The translations under genes were made by a program, and so were the position numbers. This document shows, in pieces, positions 43,973 to 53,500 of a DNA stretch of 64,000 nucleotides. Source of the stretch: Lachnospiraceae bacterium (GTDB lineage: Bacteria; Bacillota; Clostridia; Lachnospirales; Lachnospiraceae); the NCBI GenBank assembly GCA_910575605.1, contig CAJTEW010000007.1:89675-153674 (forward strand), in the 5' to 3' direction. The notes beneath the pieces are model-generated. The model was not told where the DNA came from, ran no database searches, and worked only from the letters and a program-made list of their open reading frames with translations. How positions within the stretch are numbered: the first letter of the stretch is position 1; each line of letters opens with the position of its first letter.

Positions 43973-44755
43973 TCACAGCTCTGTCTGTTCTGCCATATAG
44001 GAAATCCAGTCTGAATAAAATGCCGCTGTCATATGAGCCTTATCTTCCTCATAATATTCTTCCTTCATAAACTCTGTATTATCAATAAATATAAGCTTCA
44101 TACTCTCACATAGTTCCGAAAGCTTTCTATTATATTCTGGTATAAGCGCATATGCTTCATTCTCCCCGGCTGTCTCCTCACTTACAGGCAGTATACTGTT
44201 CACATAAATCTCTGAATCTGGGAGACTTTCCTTAAGACTGTCAAGCATCCCTTTGTATGCCTCTGCAAAGTCTTCCGCCTCCTCTCCCCTGGTCTCAATA
44301 TCCCCTCTGCCCAGCACAAGGAAAATCTTTTTAGGAGCATCCGCTGCAGCCTGAAGAAGCATATCTGTAAGACCTGTTTCATCCGGGGCAGCCACACATA
44401 AATTCTGTCCGGCACTTACAATGCCGGCATCCAGACACTCATATTCATAAATTCCCTGACAGACTGCATCCCCTAATATAAGGCAGTCTGCAAATCTTTC
44501 CTCTATCGTCCGGTTCTTTCGTTCCTCAAGCGCTTTCTCTTCCTCTTCTTCAAGTTTTTTTATCTTCTCATCTATCTCCTGTACATCTCTCTTTTCAAGC
44601 TCCTTAAGCTTTTTCTCACCTTCTGAAGAATCCACCCGCAGATTCTTCATTCTTAAACCAACTATAGCAGTACCGGTTACAAGCAGAGCTGCCATCATAA
44701 GAACTGCAAAACGCAGCACGCGGTCTTCTCCTGCAAAGTGTCTTTTTTTCTTCAT
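43973..44755 (-). CDS. Membrane-anchored SGNH-hydrolase-like protein lacking the catalytic serine
   Basis: A 260-residue protein. One N-terminal transmembrane helix (about 15-35) is followed by a Lys/Glu coiled coil (about 45-80), then an SGNH-like domain. Block I reads LGDAVCQG, where the nucleophile Ser of GDS is Ala. Block III reads LGRGDIE, where Asn of GxND is Gly. Block V keeps D-x-x-H (EDKAHMT). It is therefore probably a non-catalytic or binding member. The ATG at 44755 has GGAG 9 nt upstream; an earlier ATG at 44824 would overlap the terminator and promoter. It lies between two MBOAT/DHHW pairs. Confidence 0.75.
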   Translation of the reverse strand: MKKKRHFAGEDRVLRFAVLMMAALLVTGTAIVGLRMKNLRVDSSEGEKKLKELEKRDVQEIDEKIKKLEEEEEKALEERKNRTIEERFADCLILGDAVCQGIYEYECLDAGIVSAGQNLCVAAPDETGLTDMLLQAAADAPKKIFLVLGRGDIETRGEEAEDFAEAYKGMLDSLKESLPDSEIYVNSILPVSEETAGENEAYALIPEYNRKLSELCESMKLIFIDNTEFMKEEYYEEDKAHMTAAFYSDWISYMAEQTEL

Positions 44756-44795
44756 ATAAATATCTCCAATAATGATACGATAGGCATATTTATTA

Positions 44796-44824
44796 ATTAT
44801 ACTATCTCCCGGACCAGAAGTCAA
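44796..44824 (-). promoter_or_regulatory. Promoter of SGNH-like/MBOAT2/DHHW2 operon
   Basis: Minus strand: TTGACT (44824-44819), 17 nt, TATAAT (44801-44796). The -35 box is joined to the T-tract of the terminator for the preceding DHHW1 gene, so the operon boundary is compressed into about 55 bp. Confidence 0.78.
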
Positions 44825-44850
44825 AAAAATACGGCATTCTCATGCCGTAT
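44823..44850 (-). terminator. Rho-independent terminator after DHHW1
   Basis: On the minus strand ATACGGCAT (44850-44842) pairs with 44837-44829 around a 4-nt loop, followed by seven T's. It starts 7 nt after the stop of the DHHW1 gene and ends the MBOAT1-DHHW1 transcript. Confidence 0.85.
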
Positions 44851-44856
44851 ATATAA

Positions 44857-46167
44857 TTAGTAATTTACAATCTCTGTGACATTGGAGACAAGGGATGCGG
44901 TTGATGCTGCCATCACATTGTTAAGGAACAGAACTTCCTTAATTCCTTTCTCCTTAATTAAACCCATTAAGCCTGACGGATAGTAACGATAGTCTACCAC
45001 ATAAACATATTCATAATGGTCAACCAAAAATGGAACAAAAGCATTCCCATAGGATTCCTTTACTACCAGACACGCACTTCCGTCACTCATTGCTGGATTA
45101 TGAATCCATGAAAGAGGTTCATCACCTCCTATAAAGCAGTTATACTTTGAGGATTCATTCCAGTCCGTCACATCTGCAATGATTTCATAATCTACCGTGT
45201 TCCCGTTCATATCCAGATACTGCATCTCATTTGTGGACAGCGGAATATATGCTGTTACTGTATCCGGATTATTTCCCAGCGCCGTAGACTGGTTACAGTA
45301 AGAATACATAGTTCCTAAAAAACCGTCAAATGTTTTTGTCTCGTATTTATCAATAGAGGTCGGCTCCGCCTTCTTTGTATCCATGAACTCACAATAAGCA
45401 TAATATGCTGCCAGGGCTGTCCAGTGGTGGTCGCTTCTGAAATACAGATATTCATCGTTGTGGTTTTCCAATGTCGCAAATACATCCACTGTCGTTACTT
45501 TTTTATCCAGCTTATCATAAATATACTGGATTGCCTCCTTCTGATCCGCACTTCCCAAATCCTTTTGAAGTTCCGCGTCCAGATAAATGCCGCTGCTGAT
45601 GGGGACAATCAAATCATAGACTTTCACGTCCTTGTCCACCCTGCCTGCCAGTGTATTCACAGAATCCGCATACTCGTCTGCGGCTGCTTTGTCAAATCCA
45701 AACAAATTAAATGCTGTATCCTCCGCCAGATAAACTACTCCGAACTGCTCCTGAACCTGGGTGATTTCCCGCTGCTTTTTCCCATCCTTTAGCTTTTTGT
45801 CCTGGGTTTTGTCTTCCTCTTTTTCCTTCTCCTTTTCGTCGGGAGCACTTGCAAAGGCCTGAGTGCTTCCATATATCTGATTTTTCTGCATGCCGTATGC
45901 AGAATGGATCTTCATATTTCCTGAAATCAGCCTGTCACGAAGAGGAAATGTATCAGCGTACCACAGATTCACTCCCTCGAAAAACTCACCGTTCCATATG
46001 GTTTCCAAAGTGGGCTTCGGAAACTTTTCAAGCTTGCGCTTCTCAACATCCGACTCCTTCGGACGCAGCGGAATTATTAGTGCAATCAGGGCAAAGAAAA
46101 ACAGCACCCCTGCAAACGCATATATTTTAAACTTTATATACTTTCTGACTTTTTTCTTTCGTCTCAT
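44857..46167 (-). CDS. DHHW-family protein with intact motif (DHHW1)
   Basis: A 436-residue protein with an N-terminal transmembrane helix (about 12-32) and an extracytoplasmic AlgX/AlgJ-like domain. The canonical motif SDHHWT supplies the D-x-H pair, and a candidate catalytic serine lies in KESYGN. A Lys/Glu/Asp-rich stretch near residues 108-131 is low complexity. Partners of this type accept acyl groups from an MBOAT and place them on a surface polymer. It follows MBOAT1 by 11 nt and ends at a strong terminator, so the two form a self-contained pair. Confidence 0.88.
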   Translation of the reverse strand: MRRKKKVRKYIKFKIYAFAGVLFFFALIALIIPLRPKESDVEKRKLEKFPKPTLETIWNGEFFEGVNLWYADTFPLRDRLISGNMKIHSAYGMQKNQIYGSTQAFASAPDEKEKEKEEDKTQDKKLKDGKKQREITQVQEQFGVVYLAEDTAFNLFGFDKAAADEYADSVNTLAGRVDKDVKVYDLIVPISSGIYLDAELQKDLGSADQKEAIQYIYDKLDKKVTTVDVFATLENHNDEYLYFRSDHHWTALAAYYAYCEFMDTKKAEPTSIDKYETKTFDGFLGTMYSYCNQSTALGNNPDTVTAYIPLSTNEMQYLDMNGNTVDYEIIADVTDWNESSKYNCFIGGDEPLSWIHNPAMSDGSACLVVKESYGNAFVPFLVDHYEYVYVVDYRYYPSGLMGLIKEKGIKEVLFLNNVMAASTASLVSNVTEIVNY

Positions 46168-46178
46168 ATACCTCTCTC

Positions 46179-47615
46179 CTAAAATTGAAAATACAGGAAT
46201 GGATTATAGCTGTTCCCAACAAGGGCCATTGTTGCAAGCAGTACAAGTACAACCGGCCCTGCCACCTCAATGGCCGCATAGACATAGCTTACAGCCATTA
46301 TTCTGCCAAATTTCTTTCTCACTACATGGTATACATCTCTAAGCAGAGGCGTACAGGCAATGACAGACGCAATGATAAAGAAAATATTATTCTGAAAGTT
46401 TACCCGCACCTCCATATTAATAAATCCATTTTTGTTCAGTCCGAACATACCCAGTAAAACATGCCCCAAATAGGACATATCGCTAAATTTAAAAAGAATC
46501 CACCCAAAATACACAACTGCAAGTGTATAAGCATGTCCCACTGCTTTTGGAAGAGTCTTTAGCTTATCAAGAAATCCATTCTTTTCCACCACAAGAAATA
46601 GATAATAAAACAGTCCCCAGAACACAAAATTCCAGTTTGCACCATGCCACAGCCCTGTCAGTGCCCATACAATAAACAGATTCAGCATGGTCCTCTTCTT
46701 TCCCTTCCGGTTACCTCCAAGGGGGATATAGATGTAATCCCTGAAAAAGGTACTTAAGGAAATATGCCAGCGCCTCCAGAATTCTGTCACAGAATCAGCA
46801 ATATAGGGATAATTGAAGTTCTCCTTAAAATGGAAACCAGTCATCCATCCCATACCGATTGCCATATCTGAATAGGCTGAAAAATCTAGATAAATCTGAA
46901 GCATATACATCAACACGCCCAGCCACAGACCCACAGCCGGTATTCCCTTTAAAGCTTCGAGAGAGGGAGGGAGCATCGTATCCGCAATCTGTGCACATGA
47001 ATTTGCAAACACTGCCTTCTTCACAAGACCAATGGTGAACCTATTAATTCCCGCGCCTACCTCTGAAATCTTGGTTCTTCTTTTTACAATTTCATCTGCC
47101 ACATCCTTATAGCGGACGATTGGCCCTGCAATACATTGAAAAAAGAGGCCTGCATAGAGTAAAACAAGCCAGTATTTTCTCTGAGCCTCTACATTTCCCC
47201 AATACACATCAATAACGTAGGAAATAAGCTGAAAGGTATAAAAGGAAATCCCGATGGGCAGCACAATTTCCGGCAGCTTTTCAGGGAATCCTGTGATATT
47301 CTTAAGGTTTCCAAGAAGAAACCCTGCATATTTAAAATAGCCCAATAGTCCTAGCTGCAGACCGACCCCGGCAATTAATCCGGCCTTTTTCACAATGGGA
47401 TTATCCTGATTCTCCTCTATAAAAAGTGCCGCCACCCAGCTAATCAGACACATCAAAAGAAGGAGCACAAGATACCTCGGGCCACCCCATGCATAAAAGA
47501 TCAGAGAAGCCACAAGAAGCACAAGATTCTTTTTCTCCAGTGTGCCCATGGAACAATATACAAGCATTGTAATTGCAAAAAACAAGAATACAAATAAAAG
47601 ACTTGAAAAAACCAA
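46179..47615 (-). CDS. MBOAT-family membrane O-acyltransferase (copy 1)
   Basis: A 478-residue, multi-helix AlgI/DltB-like protein. Motifs are VTEFWRRWHISLSTFFRDYIY, IPLGGNRKGKKR and LWHGANWNFVFWG with the catalytic His. I place the start at TTG 47615: GGAGGAGAG lies 8 nt upstream and the protein then begins with the VFSSLLF typical of the family. An ATG 20 codons earlier lacks a ribosome site and adds an unusual leader. It is homologous to the MBOAT at 42562-43926, so the locus arose by duplication or holds two substrate-specific systems. Confidence 0.9.
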   Translation of the reverse strand: MVFSSLLFVFLFFAITMLVYCSMGTLEKKNLVLLVASLIFYAWGGPRYLVLLLLMCLISWVAALFIEENQDNPIVKKAGLIAGVGLQLGLLGYFKYAGFLLGNLKNITGFPEKLPEIVLPIGISFYTFQLISYVIDVYWGNVEAQRKYWLVLLYAGLFFQCIAGPIVRYKDVADEIVKRRTKISEVGAGINRFTIGLVKKAVFANSCAQIADTMLPPSLEALKGIPAVGLWLGVLMYMLQIYLDFSAYSDMAIGMGWMTGFHFKENFNYPYIADSVTEFWRRWHISLSTFFRDYIYIPLGGNRKGKKRTMLNLFIVWALTGLWHGANWNFVFWGLFYYLFLVVEKNGFLDKLKTLPKAVGHAYTLAVVYFGWILFKFSDMSYLGHVLLGMFGLNKNGFINMEVRVNFQNNIFFIIASVIACTPLLRDVYHVVRKKFGRIMAVSYVYAAIEVAGPVVLVLLATMALVGNSYNPFLYFQF

Positions 47616-47736
47616 AACTCTCTCCTCCAAAATAACAAAGCCTAATATAGAACAGTGTAATACATTTTTATACATTATTCAAACATATTCTCTAAAATTC
47701 GACAATTTTTACAGATATGAGAATTTTTTATATTGC

Positions 47737-47765
47737 TTGATATTTTCTCTAATATCATAGATAAT
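47737..47765 (+). promoter_or_regulatory. Promoter of DUF5721 gene with internal inverted repeat
   Basis: TTGATA (47737-47742), 17 nt, GATAAT (47760-47765). The spacer contains TGATATT (47738-47744) and its inverse AATATCA (47751-47757) separated by 6 nt, a possible repressor site. The 190-bp gap to the divergent MBOAT1 gene holds no other gene. Confidence 0.55.
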
Positions 47766-47805
47766 AAAAGAAGGAGAGATATCATTTAAGGGTAAAGGAG
47801 ACTTT

Positions 47806-48270
47806 ATGATTGTTATAGATCTAAACGCAAAAATCTGCATGGCACATCTGCTTCTGAAACCGACATTTCACCACTATTCCTTTATCGAAGGAGAGGTTAC
47901 AACCTTTAATAAATTTCATATCGACGGGCGCATACATAAAGATTTTTTTGATGAGAAACTAGAAAAAGAATATTCTTCCTGGGGGGAAGTGCAGGAGTAT
48001 TTTCTTGCAGTTATAAAAGGAAAACGTACGCCCCTTAATTTTAGGCTTATACTGTCAATGGCGCAGGAGGACTTTGCTACATTTCTTAATTCCCGCAGTC
48101 TGTCCTTCCGACAAGAAGAAATACGGGGATTATATTTGAATTTTCGGTATGACGGCAGCAATCTGCAGTGTGTAACCGGAGTTTCAATGAATACTTTTAC
48201 CATGGACAAGAGCCTGGAACAGGAGTGGGACGGGTATGCAAAAGAGGTACTTAAGTTGGGGACGGGGTAA
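47806..48270 (+). CDS. DUF5721-family protein
   Basis: A 154-residue protein of a family confined mostly to Lachnospiraceae; its function is not known. It opens with a beta-rich half (FIEGEVTTFNKFHIDGRIHKDFF) and contains VTGVSMNTFTMDKSLEQEWD later. It has no signal peptide or membrane helix. AAAGGAG lies 5 nt before the ATG. The last codons (LGTG) and the stop are encoded by the palindromic element at 48253-48296, so the natural C-terminus is likely to have been replaced. It is convergent with htpG. Confidence 0.75.
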   Translation: MIVIDLNAKICMAHLLLKPTFHHYSFIEGEVTTFNKFHIDGRIHKDFFDEKLEKEYSSWGEVQEYFLAVIKGKRTPLNFRLILSMAQEDFATFLNSRSLSFRQEEIRGLYLNFRYDGSNLQCVTGVSMNTFTMDKSLEQEWDGYAKEVLKLGTG

Positions 48271-48296
48271 AATGAAAAATACCCCGTCCCCAACTT
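48253..48296. repeat. Palindromic repeat, single-unit form, element E2
   Basis: Perfect 17-nt arms (48253-48269 and 48280-48296) flank a 10-nt loop. The central 34 nt (48257-48290) begin GGGGACGGGGTAAAATGA and end CCCCGTCCCC, matching one arm of element E1 (12326-12359) at 29 of 34 positions. It lies between the convergent DUF5721 and htpG genes and supplies the DUF5721 stop codon. It may act as bidirectional terminator for both genes. Confidence 0.9.
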
Positions 48297-48300
48297 GCAT

Positions 48301-50349
48301 TTATTTTGTCAGCATCATCATGATCTCGTTGCTTCTCTGTACAAATGCCGTCATATCCTCCGGCTTTAGCGGCCTGTGGGCCAGCATTGCCAAATCATAT
48401 AACTGCCTGCAGATAACGGATACATTTTGATTTTCCTTGTTTTCTACTACGAATTTTACAAGAGGATGATTCGCATTGAGTACCAATGTGCTCTCACCGC
48501 CCATATCCATATCGTTCATGCCGTACATCTTCATCATTTCCTGCATACGGCGGTTCTGTTCGGATAGGGTAATCATGGACGCCACCTTATCATCTTTTAG
48601 CTTTTCTATCTTAACATCCAGCTTGTCATTATTAAGCTCTTTTCGGAAGATCTCAATGAGGCTGTCGGAAGTCTCTTTAAATGCTTCCTTATCTTCTTCT
48701 GCTACTTCCTCCTTTGCATTATCCGTCACATCTGCATCAATCCTCTGGAAACGGATTGTTGGATTGCGCTGCTCCAGCTGTGTGATAAATGGGGAATCAA
48801 TATTGTGGCTTAAGATAACTGCATCCTGTCCCTGATTACGGAACATATTAATATACTGACTCTGCTGGATCTCGTCTGTCACATAGTAGATGGTAGTCTT
48901 AATCTCCTCTACCTTGTTCTCATCACCATTTTCTTCCTTCTTTTCGTTAGCCTCTACCACTTCGCCGCCGTTTTCCTCGATGCAGTCCTTAAGGGTCAGA
49001 TATTTTCCGTCAATGTTCTTAAAGAGAATTGCATCCTTCATCTTATCGCAGAATTTCTCATCCTTTAAGCAGCCGAACTTGATAAAGGGACTGATGTTAT
49101 CCCAGTATTTCTCATAGTCCTCTCTCTTTGTCTTGCACATGCCGGACAGCTTATCCGCAACCTTTTTGGAAATGTAGTCCGCAATCTTATTTACAAAGCC
49201 ATCGTTCTGCAAAGCGCTTCTTGATACGTTAAGCGGAAGATCCGGACAATCGATAACCCCTTTTAACACCATGAGGAACTCCGGAATTACTTCCTTAATA
49301 TTATCCGCGATAAATACCTGGTTGTTATACAGCTTGATGGTGCCCTCAATGGAATCATACTCTGTATTGATTCTCGGGAAGTACAGGATCCCCTTTAAAT
49401 TAAACGGATAGTCCATATTCAAATGAATCCAAAACAAGGGCTCTTTGTAGTCTAAAAATACCTTGCGGTAAAATTCCTGATAGTCCTCGTCGGAGCACTC
49501 ATTCGGATGCTTTGTCCAAAGCGGCGCCGTATCGCTTAAGGAAACCGGACGTTTCTCTATCTTTACCTTTTCTTTTGCCGGCTCTATCTCTACGATTTCT
49601 TTCTCCCCATTTTCATTTTCCTTTTCTTCCGTCTTCGCCTCCTCGTGAATATGCTCGACAACGACATCATCTTCCTTTAAATCTGCCTCGTCAATCGTCT
49701 CATACTCTGTCTCTGCATTTGCCTTGGAAAGATAAATCGGAACCGGCATGAAAGAACAGTATTTCTCAATGACTTCTCTTACACGGTATTCGTTGGCGAA
49801 CTCAAGGCTGTCCTCGTTAAGGCATAAGGTAATCTCGGTTCCAACCGTTTCCTTATTCCCATCCTCCATCTCGTATTCTGTGCCGCCGTCGCTTACCCAG
49901 TGTACCGGAACCGCGCCCTCTTTATAAGAGAGTGTATCAATATGCACCTGGTCCGCCACCATAAATGCCGAATAAAATCCAAGACCGAAATGACCGATCA
50001 TATCGTCCTCTGTTGTCTTGTCCTTATATTTCTCAAGAAATTCTGTTGCGCCGGAAAATGCAATCTGTGTAATATACTCTTCTACTTCTTCCGCAGTCAT
50101 TCCAAGACCATTATCGGTAAATTTCAGCGTTTTCTCCTCCGGATTTACCTCGATCTGAATACATGCCTTATAATCATCCGGCATCTGGTATTCTCCCATC
50201 ATGTCCAGCTTCTTAAGCTTTGTAATGGCATCACATCCGTTTGATACCATCTCGCGCACGAAAATATCATGATCCGAATATACCCATTTCTTAATGATTG
50301 GGAATATGTTTTCACTGCTGATTGATAAGCTTCCTTTTTTTGCTGCCAT
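48301..50349 (-). CDS. htpG: Chaperone HtpG (bacterial Hsp90)
   Basis: A 682-residue Hsp90. The N-terminal GHKL ATPase is seen as EMVSNGCDAITKLK, DNGLGMTAEEVEEYI and GHFGLGFYSAFMVAD. Middle and C-terminal dimerisation domains follow. Two acidic Lys/Glu-rich insertions (about 235-270 and 470-495) are longer than in E. coli HtpG. It has a CIRCE operator upstream (50454-50480), implying HrcA control and heat induction. Its stop lies 5 nt beyond palindromic element E2. Confidence 0.96.
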   Translation of the reverse strand: MAAKKGSLSISSENIFPIIKKWVYSDHDIFVREMVSNGCDAITKLKKLDMMGEYQMPDDYKACIQIEVNPEEKTLKFTDNGLGMTAEEVEEYITQIAFSGATEFLEKYKDKTTEDDMIGHFGLGFYSAFMVADQVHIDTLSYKEGAVPVHWVSDGGTEYEMEDGNKETVGTEITLCLNEDSLEFANEYRVREVIEKYCSFMPVPIYLSKANAETEYETIDEADLKEDDVVVEHIHEEAKTEEKENENGEKEIVEIEPAKEKVKIEKRPVSLSDTAPLWTKHPNECSDEDYQEFYRKVFLDYKEPLFWIHLNMDYPFNLKGILYFPRINTEYDSIEGTIKLYNNQVFIADNIKEVIPEFLMVLKGVIDCPDLPLNVSRSALQNDGFVNKIADYISKKVADKLSGMCKTKREDYEKYWDNISPFIKFGCLKDEKFCDKMKDAILFKNIDGKYLTLKDCIEENGGEVVEANEKKEENGDENKVEEIKTTIYYVTDEIQQSQYINMFRNQGQDAVILSHNIDSPFITQLEQRNPTIRFQRIDADVTDNAKEEVAEEDKEAFKETSDSLIEIFRKELNNDKLDVKIEKLKDDKVASMITLSEQNRRMQEMMKMYGMNDMDMGGESTLVLNANHPLVKFVVENKENQNVSVICRQLYDLAMLAHRPLKPEDMTAFVQRSNEIMMMLTK

Positions 50350-50417
50350 CTTTCATCACTCCTATTTTTATTTTCTATATGAGACTTTAGATACTCTCCT
50401 CTTTTGTCCTAAAAGAT

Positions 50418-50446
50418 ATGATAATACTCCGGGAATTAAAAGTCAA
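50418..50446 (-). promoter_or_regulatory. htpG proximal promoter
   Basis: Minus strand: TTGACT (50446-50441), 17 nt, TATCAT (50423-50418). The CIRCE operator lies just upstream of this -35 box, an unusual arrangement that might leave this promoter partly free of HrcA. Confidence 0.6.
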
Positions 50447-50453
50447 CAGCAAA

Positions 50454-50480
50454 TTAGCACTCTTTAATAAAGAGTGCTAA
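50454..50480. promoter_or_regulatory. CIRCE operator (HrcA binding site)
   Basis: TTAGCACTC (50454-50462), 9 nt, GAGTGCTAA (50472-50480). This is an exact match to the CIRCE consensus, including spacer length. It governs htpG on the minus strand. A second possible promoter (TTGAGT 50521-50516, 18 nt, TATTAT 50497-50492) would place CIRCE about 10 nt downstream of its start, the classical position. The hrcA gene is not in the window. Confidence 0.93.
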
Positions 50481-50513
50481 CAATTTTCTTAATAATATAA
50501 ATTTTTTATAAAC

Positions 50514-53500
50514 TTACTCAATACTTTTTAAGGACTCTACCATATCTATTTTCTTAAGCTTAAAATACATGACTCCGTTAATCAGCATGGAAAATCCTAC
50601 CGTAAGCAAAAGACTGTACAGAAAGCTGGGCAAATTAATATTTCTCCCAAACATCGCAGAATCTACCTCTACTGTTTCTATAATAAAGAGATGAAGAAAC
50701 TTTCCAAGGACGACGCCTACGATTGCGCCTAAAAATGTAAGCAGTATATTTTCTCTGTATACATACTGGGCCACTTCTCCGTTATAAAAGCCCAGCACCT
50801 TAAGGGTAGCCAGTTCCCTTTTCCGTTCCGCAATATTTACCGTATTCAGGTTATACAATACGACAAAGGCCAGCATGCCGGCGGAAATAATAAGAACTAC
50901 AATTACCAGATTCAGACTCCTTAACATATCGTCAAGCTGTTTCTCAATATCATGGGTATAGCTTACACTCAGCGCACCGTCCATCTTCAGGACATGCTTT
51001 CCGATCTCCTCCATCTGCTTTGAAGTACATTCTTCCTTTACAGAAAAGAACATGCTGTTGTACTCCGGCTTTTCTCCAAATACTTTTTCGTAGTATGCGG
51101 GCGTAAAATAAATGTAATGTCCCATATAATTTTCACAGATATGCTCGACACGTACCTTCTTATTCCCGTTTTCCTCATCTTTAATCTCCACCGTATCGCC
51201 TGCATCCGCTCCTAAAAGCTTCGCCGTCTTTTCGCTTATGATTACACCCTCATCAGAGAGAATATAGGGTTCCTTACTTTTTCTGTCGTGGAAATCAACA
51301 AATTGGGGAATCTCCTCTGTATTTTCAAATACACAGCTATATGCCGCGCGCTCCTTCTTTCCATTTACCAAAGTAATATTCTGCATATTGGCGTCCATAA
51401 ATCGGGTAACAAGCGGCTCTTTCCCAAGCGCCTCTGCTATCTCCTGCCTCTGTTCCTCTGTAACATCTGACTCCAGAAAGATACTTCCATCATAAAACTG
51501 AATCTCTGCATATTGAAGTTCTGCGATCTCATAGCAAGAGTCCTTAAGCCCAAAGCCCACAAGCATCAAAGCCATGCATCCTCCGATTCCGAAGATTGTC
51601 ATAAAAAACCTCTTCTTATAGCGCATCAGATTACGAATGGTGGACTTCCATGTAAAGTTCAGACGACGCCAAAGGATACCAATACGCTCCATAAATACTC
51701 TGCGGCCGTTTTTCGGCGCCGGAGGACGCATAAGGACCGCAGGCTGAGCTTCAAGCTCCCTGTAGCAGGCCATAAAGGTTGCAAACATGGTGCAGAAAAC
51801 AGCGGCACCGGACGCTATTACAGCATAGCTCCACTGATAGGGTACTAAGATGGCCGGCAGATGGCGATATAAAATTCCATAGGCATACACAATGATATAA
51901 GGTAGCACTTTCTCCCCGATAAGCACGCCGATGATACTTCCGCCCGCCGTGGCAAGAAGGGCATAGCCCATATATTTAGAAACAATTGCCGCCTTACTGT
52001 ATCCAAGCGCCTTCATAGTTCCGATGGAGGTTCTCTGCTCTTCTACCATACGTGTCATACTGGTAAGGCTGATTAATGCCGCCACGAGGAAAAACAATAC
52101 TGGAAATACGCTTCCAATGGCTCCAAGACGTTCCGCATTCTCTCCAAAACCACTGTACTCTATGAGCGTACTTCTGTCATAGACGTACCATTTCGGAAGT
52201 GCAATGTCCAAAAGTTCCTCCTCTGCCTCCTCTATCTCCTGTTCGGCGTCTTCTATTTCTGCTTCTGCCTCTTTTTTTCCTTCCTCATACTCCTTTTTTG
52301 CATCGGCAAGTTTCCCTTCGTTTTCTGTAATCTCAGACTCGCCGCTGTTAAGCTCCGCTTCCTTTGCATAAAGCTCCGACCATCCGGAATGAATCTGCGC
52401 CTGCCCCAGGTCCAGCTGAGAAGGCACGCCGGAAAGCTTTTCCTCTGCGGCGTTAAGCTCCGCTTCTGCGGCGTCAAGCCCGGCTTTTGTCTGTATCAGT
52501 TTTTCCTCTGCGGCGTTAAGCTTTTCTTCCGCGGCGGCAAGTTCGGCCGCATTCTCTGCATACAGGCTTTCCTGTCCATTCAGGGTATTTTTTGTTTCCT
52601 GGGCCATAATCTTTAGCCCCTCTAATTCCCCAAGCCAAACATCATATCCCGGATCATCCGGAGGAAGAGGCGCCGCCTCCATATCCGCAATCTGCTGTTC
52701 CATCTGCGCGGCTCCTGCCCATCCTTTATCTAATTCTTCCCGGAAGATAACGAGTCCCTGTCTGCCTTCCTCTATCTTTGCCTCCGCCCCTGGCTTTTCC
52801 GCTTCAAACTGTGCCTTTCCATTTTCGTACTGTGCCTTTCCATCCTCATACTGGCTCCTGCCTTCTGATAGCTGCTGCAGACCAGAAGCATATTGCGCCC
52901 GGGCGTCGTCAAGCTCCGCCTGTTTTGTAATAAGCGTCGTCCTGGCATTTTCAATCTGGATTCTTCCATCTGCAAGCTTCTCCTTTGCTTCTGCAAGCTT
53001 TTCCTCCGCTTCTTTTATCTCCCTGGCAGCATCTGCAAGCTCCTCGTCCGCCTCTGCTTTTCCATCCGCAAGCTCCTGCCTCGCCTTATTAAGCTCCTCC
53101 TTTGCTTCGTCAATAATCTCCTGCCTTCGTGCTTCGGCTCTCTCCCCGGTAATCTTCTCTACATTTTCAAGAACTTCTTCAATCCTTTCGTCATAGGCGT
53201 CGGTAAATGCCACCAATTCCTCCGCCCCTTCCACCTTAAGGTAAACCTCTGTATATACCTCCATAGCAAAGGTCTCCTCTGGCACAAGAAGAAAGGCGCT
53301 GATACTTCCGTCCCCCACTGTGGCACTCCCCCGGCCATAGGAGAGATAACAGGGGCTGTTTCCAAGACCCACCACCTGAAGTGTATCCGTCTGAAGCGTA
53401 TCCGATACCGGATCGTCCGTTCCAGAATGCAGGACAATGGTATCTCCTATTTCAAATCCGCCCTCATCATCTGCCAGACATTCTCCTGCCTTCTCTGGGA

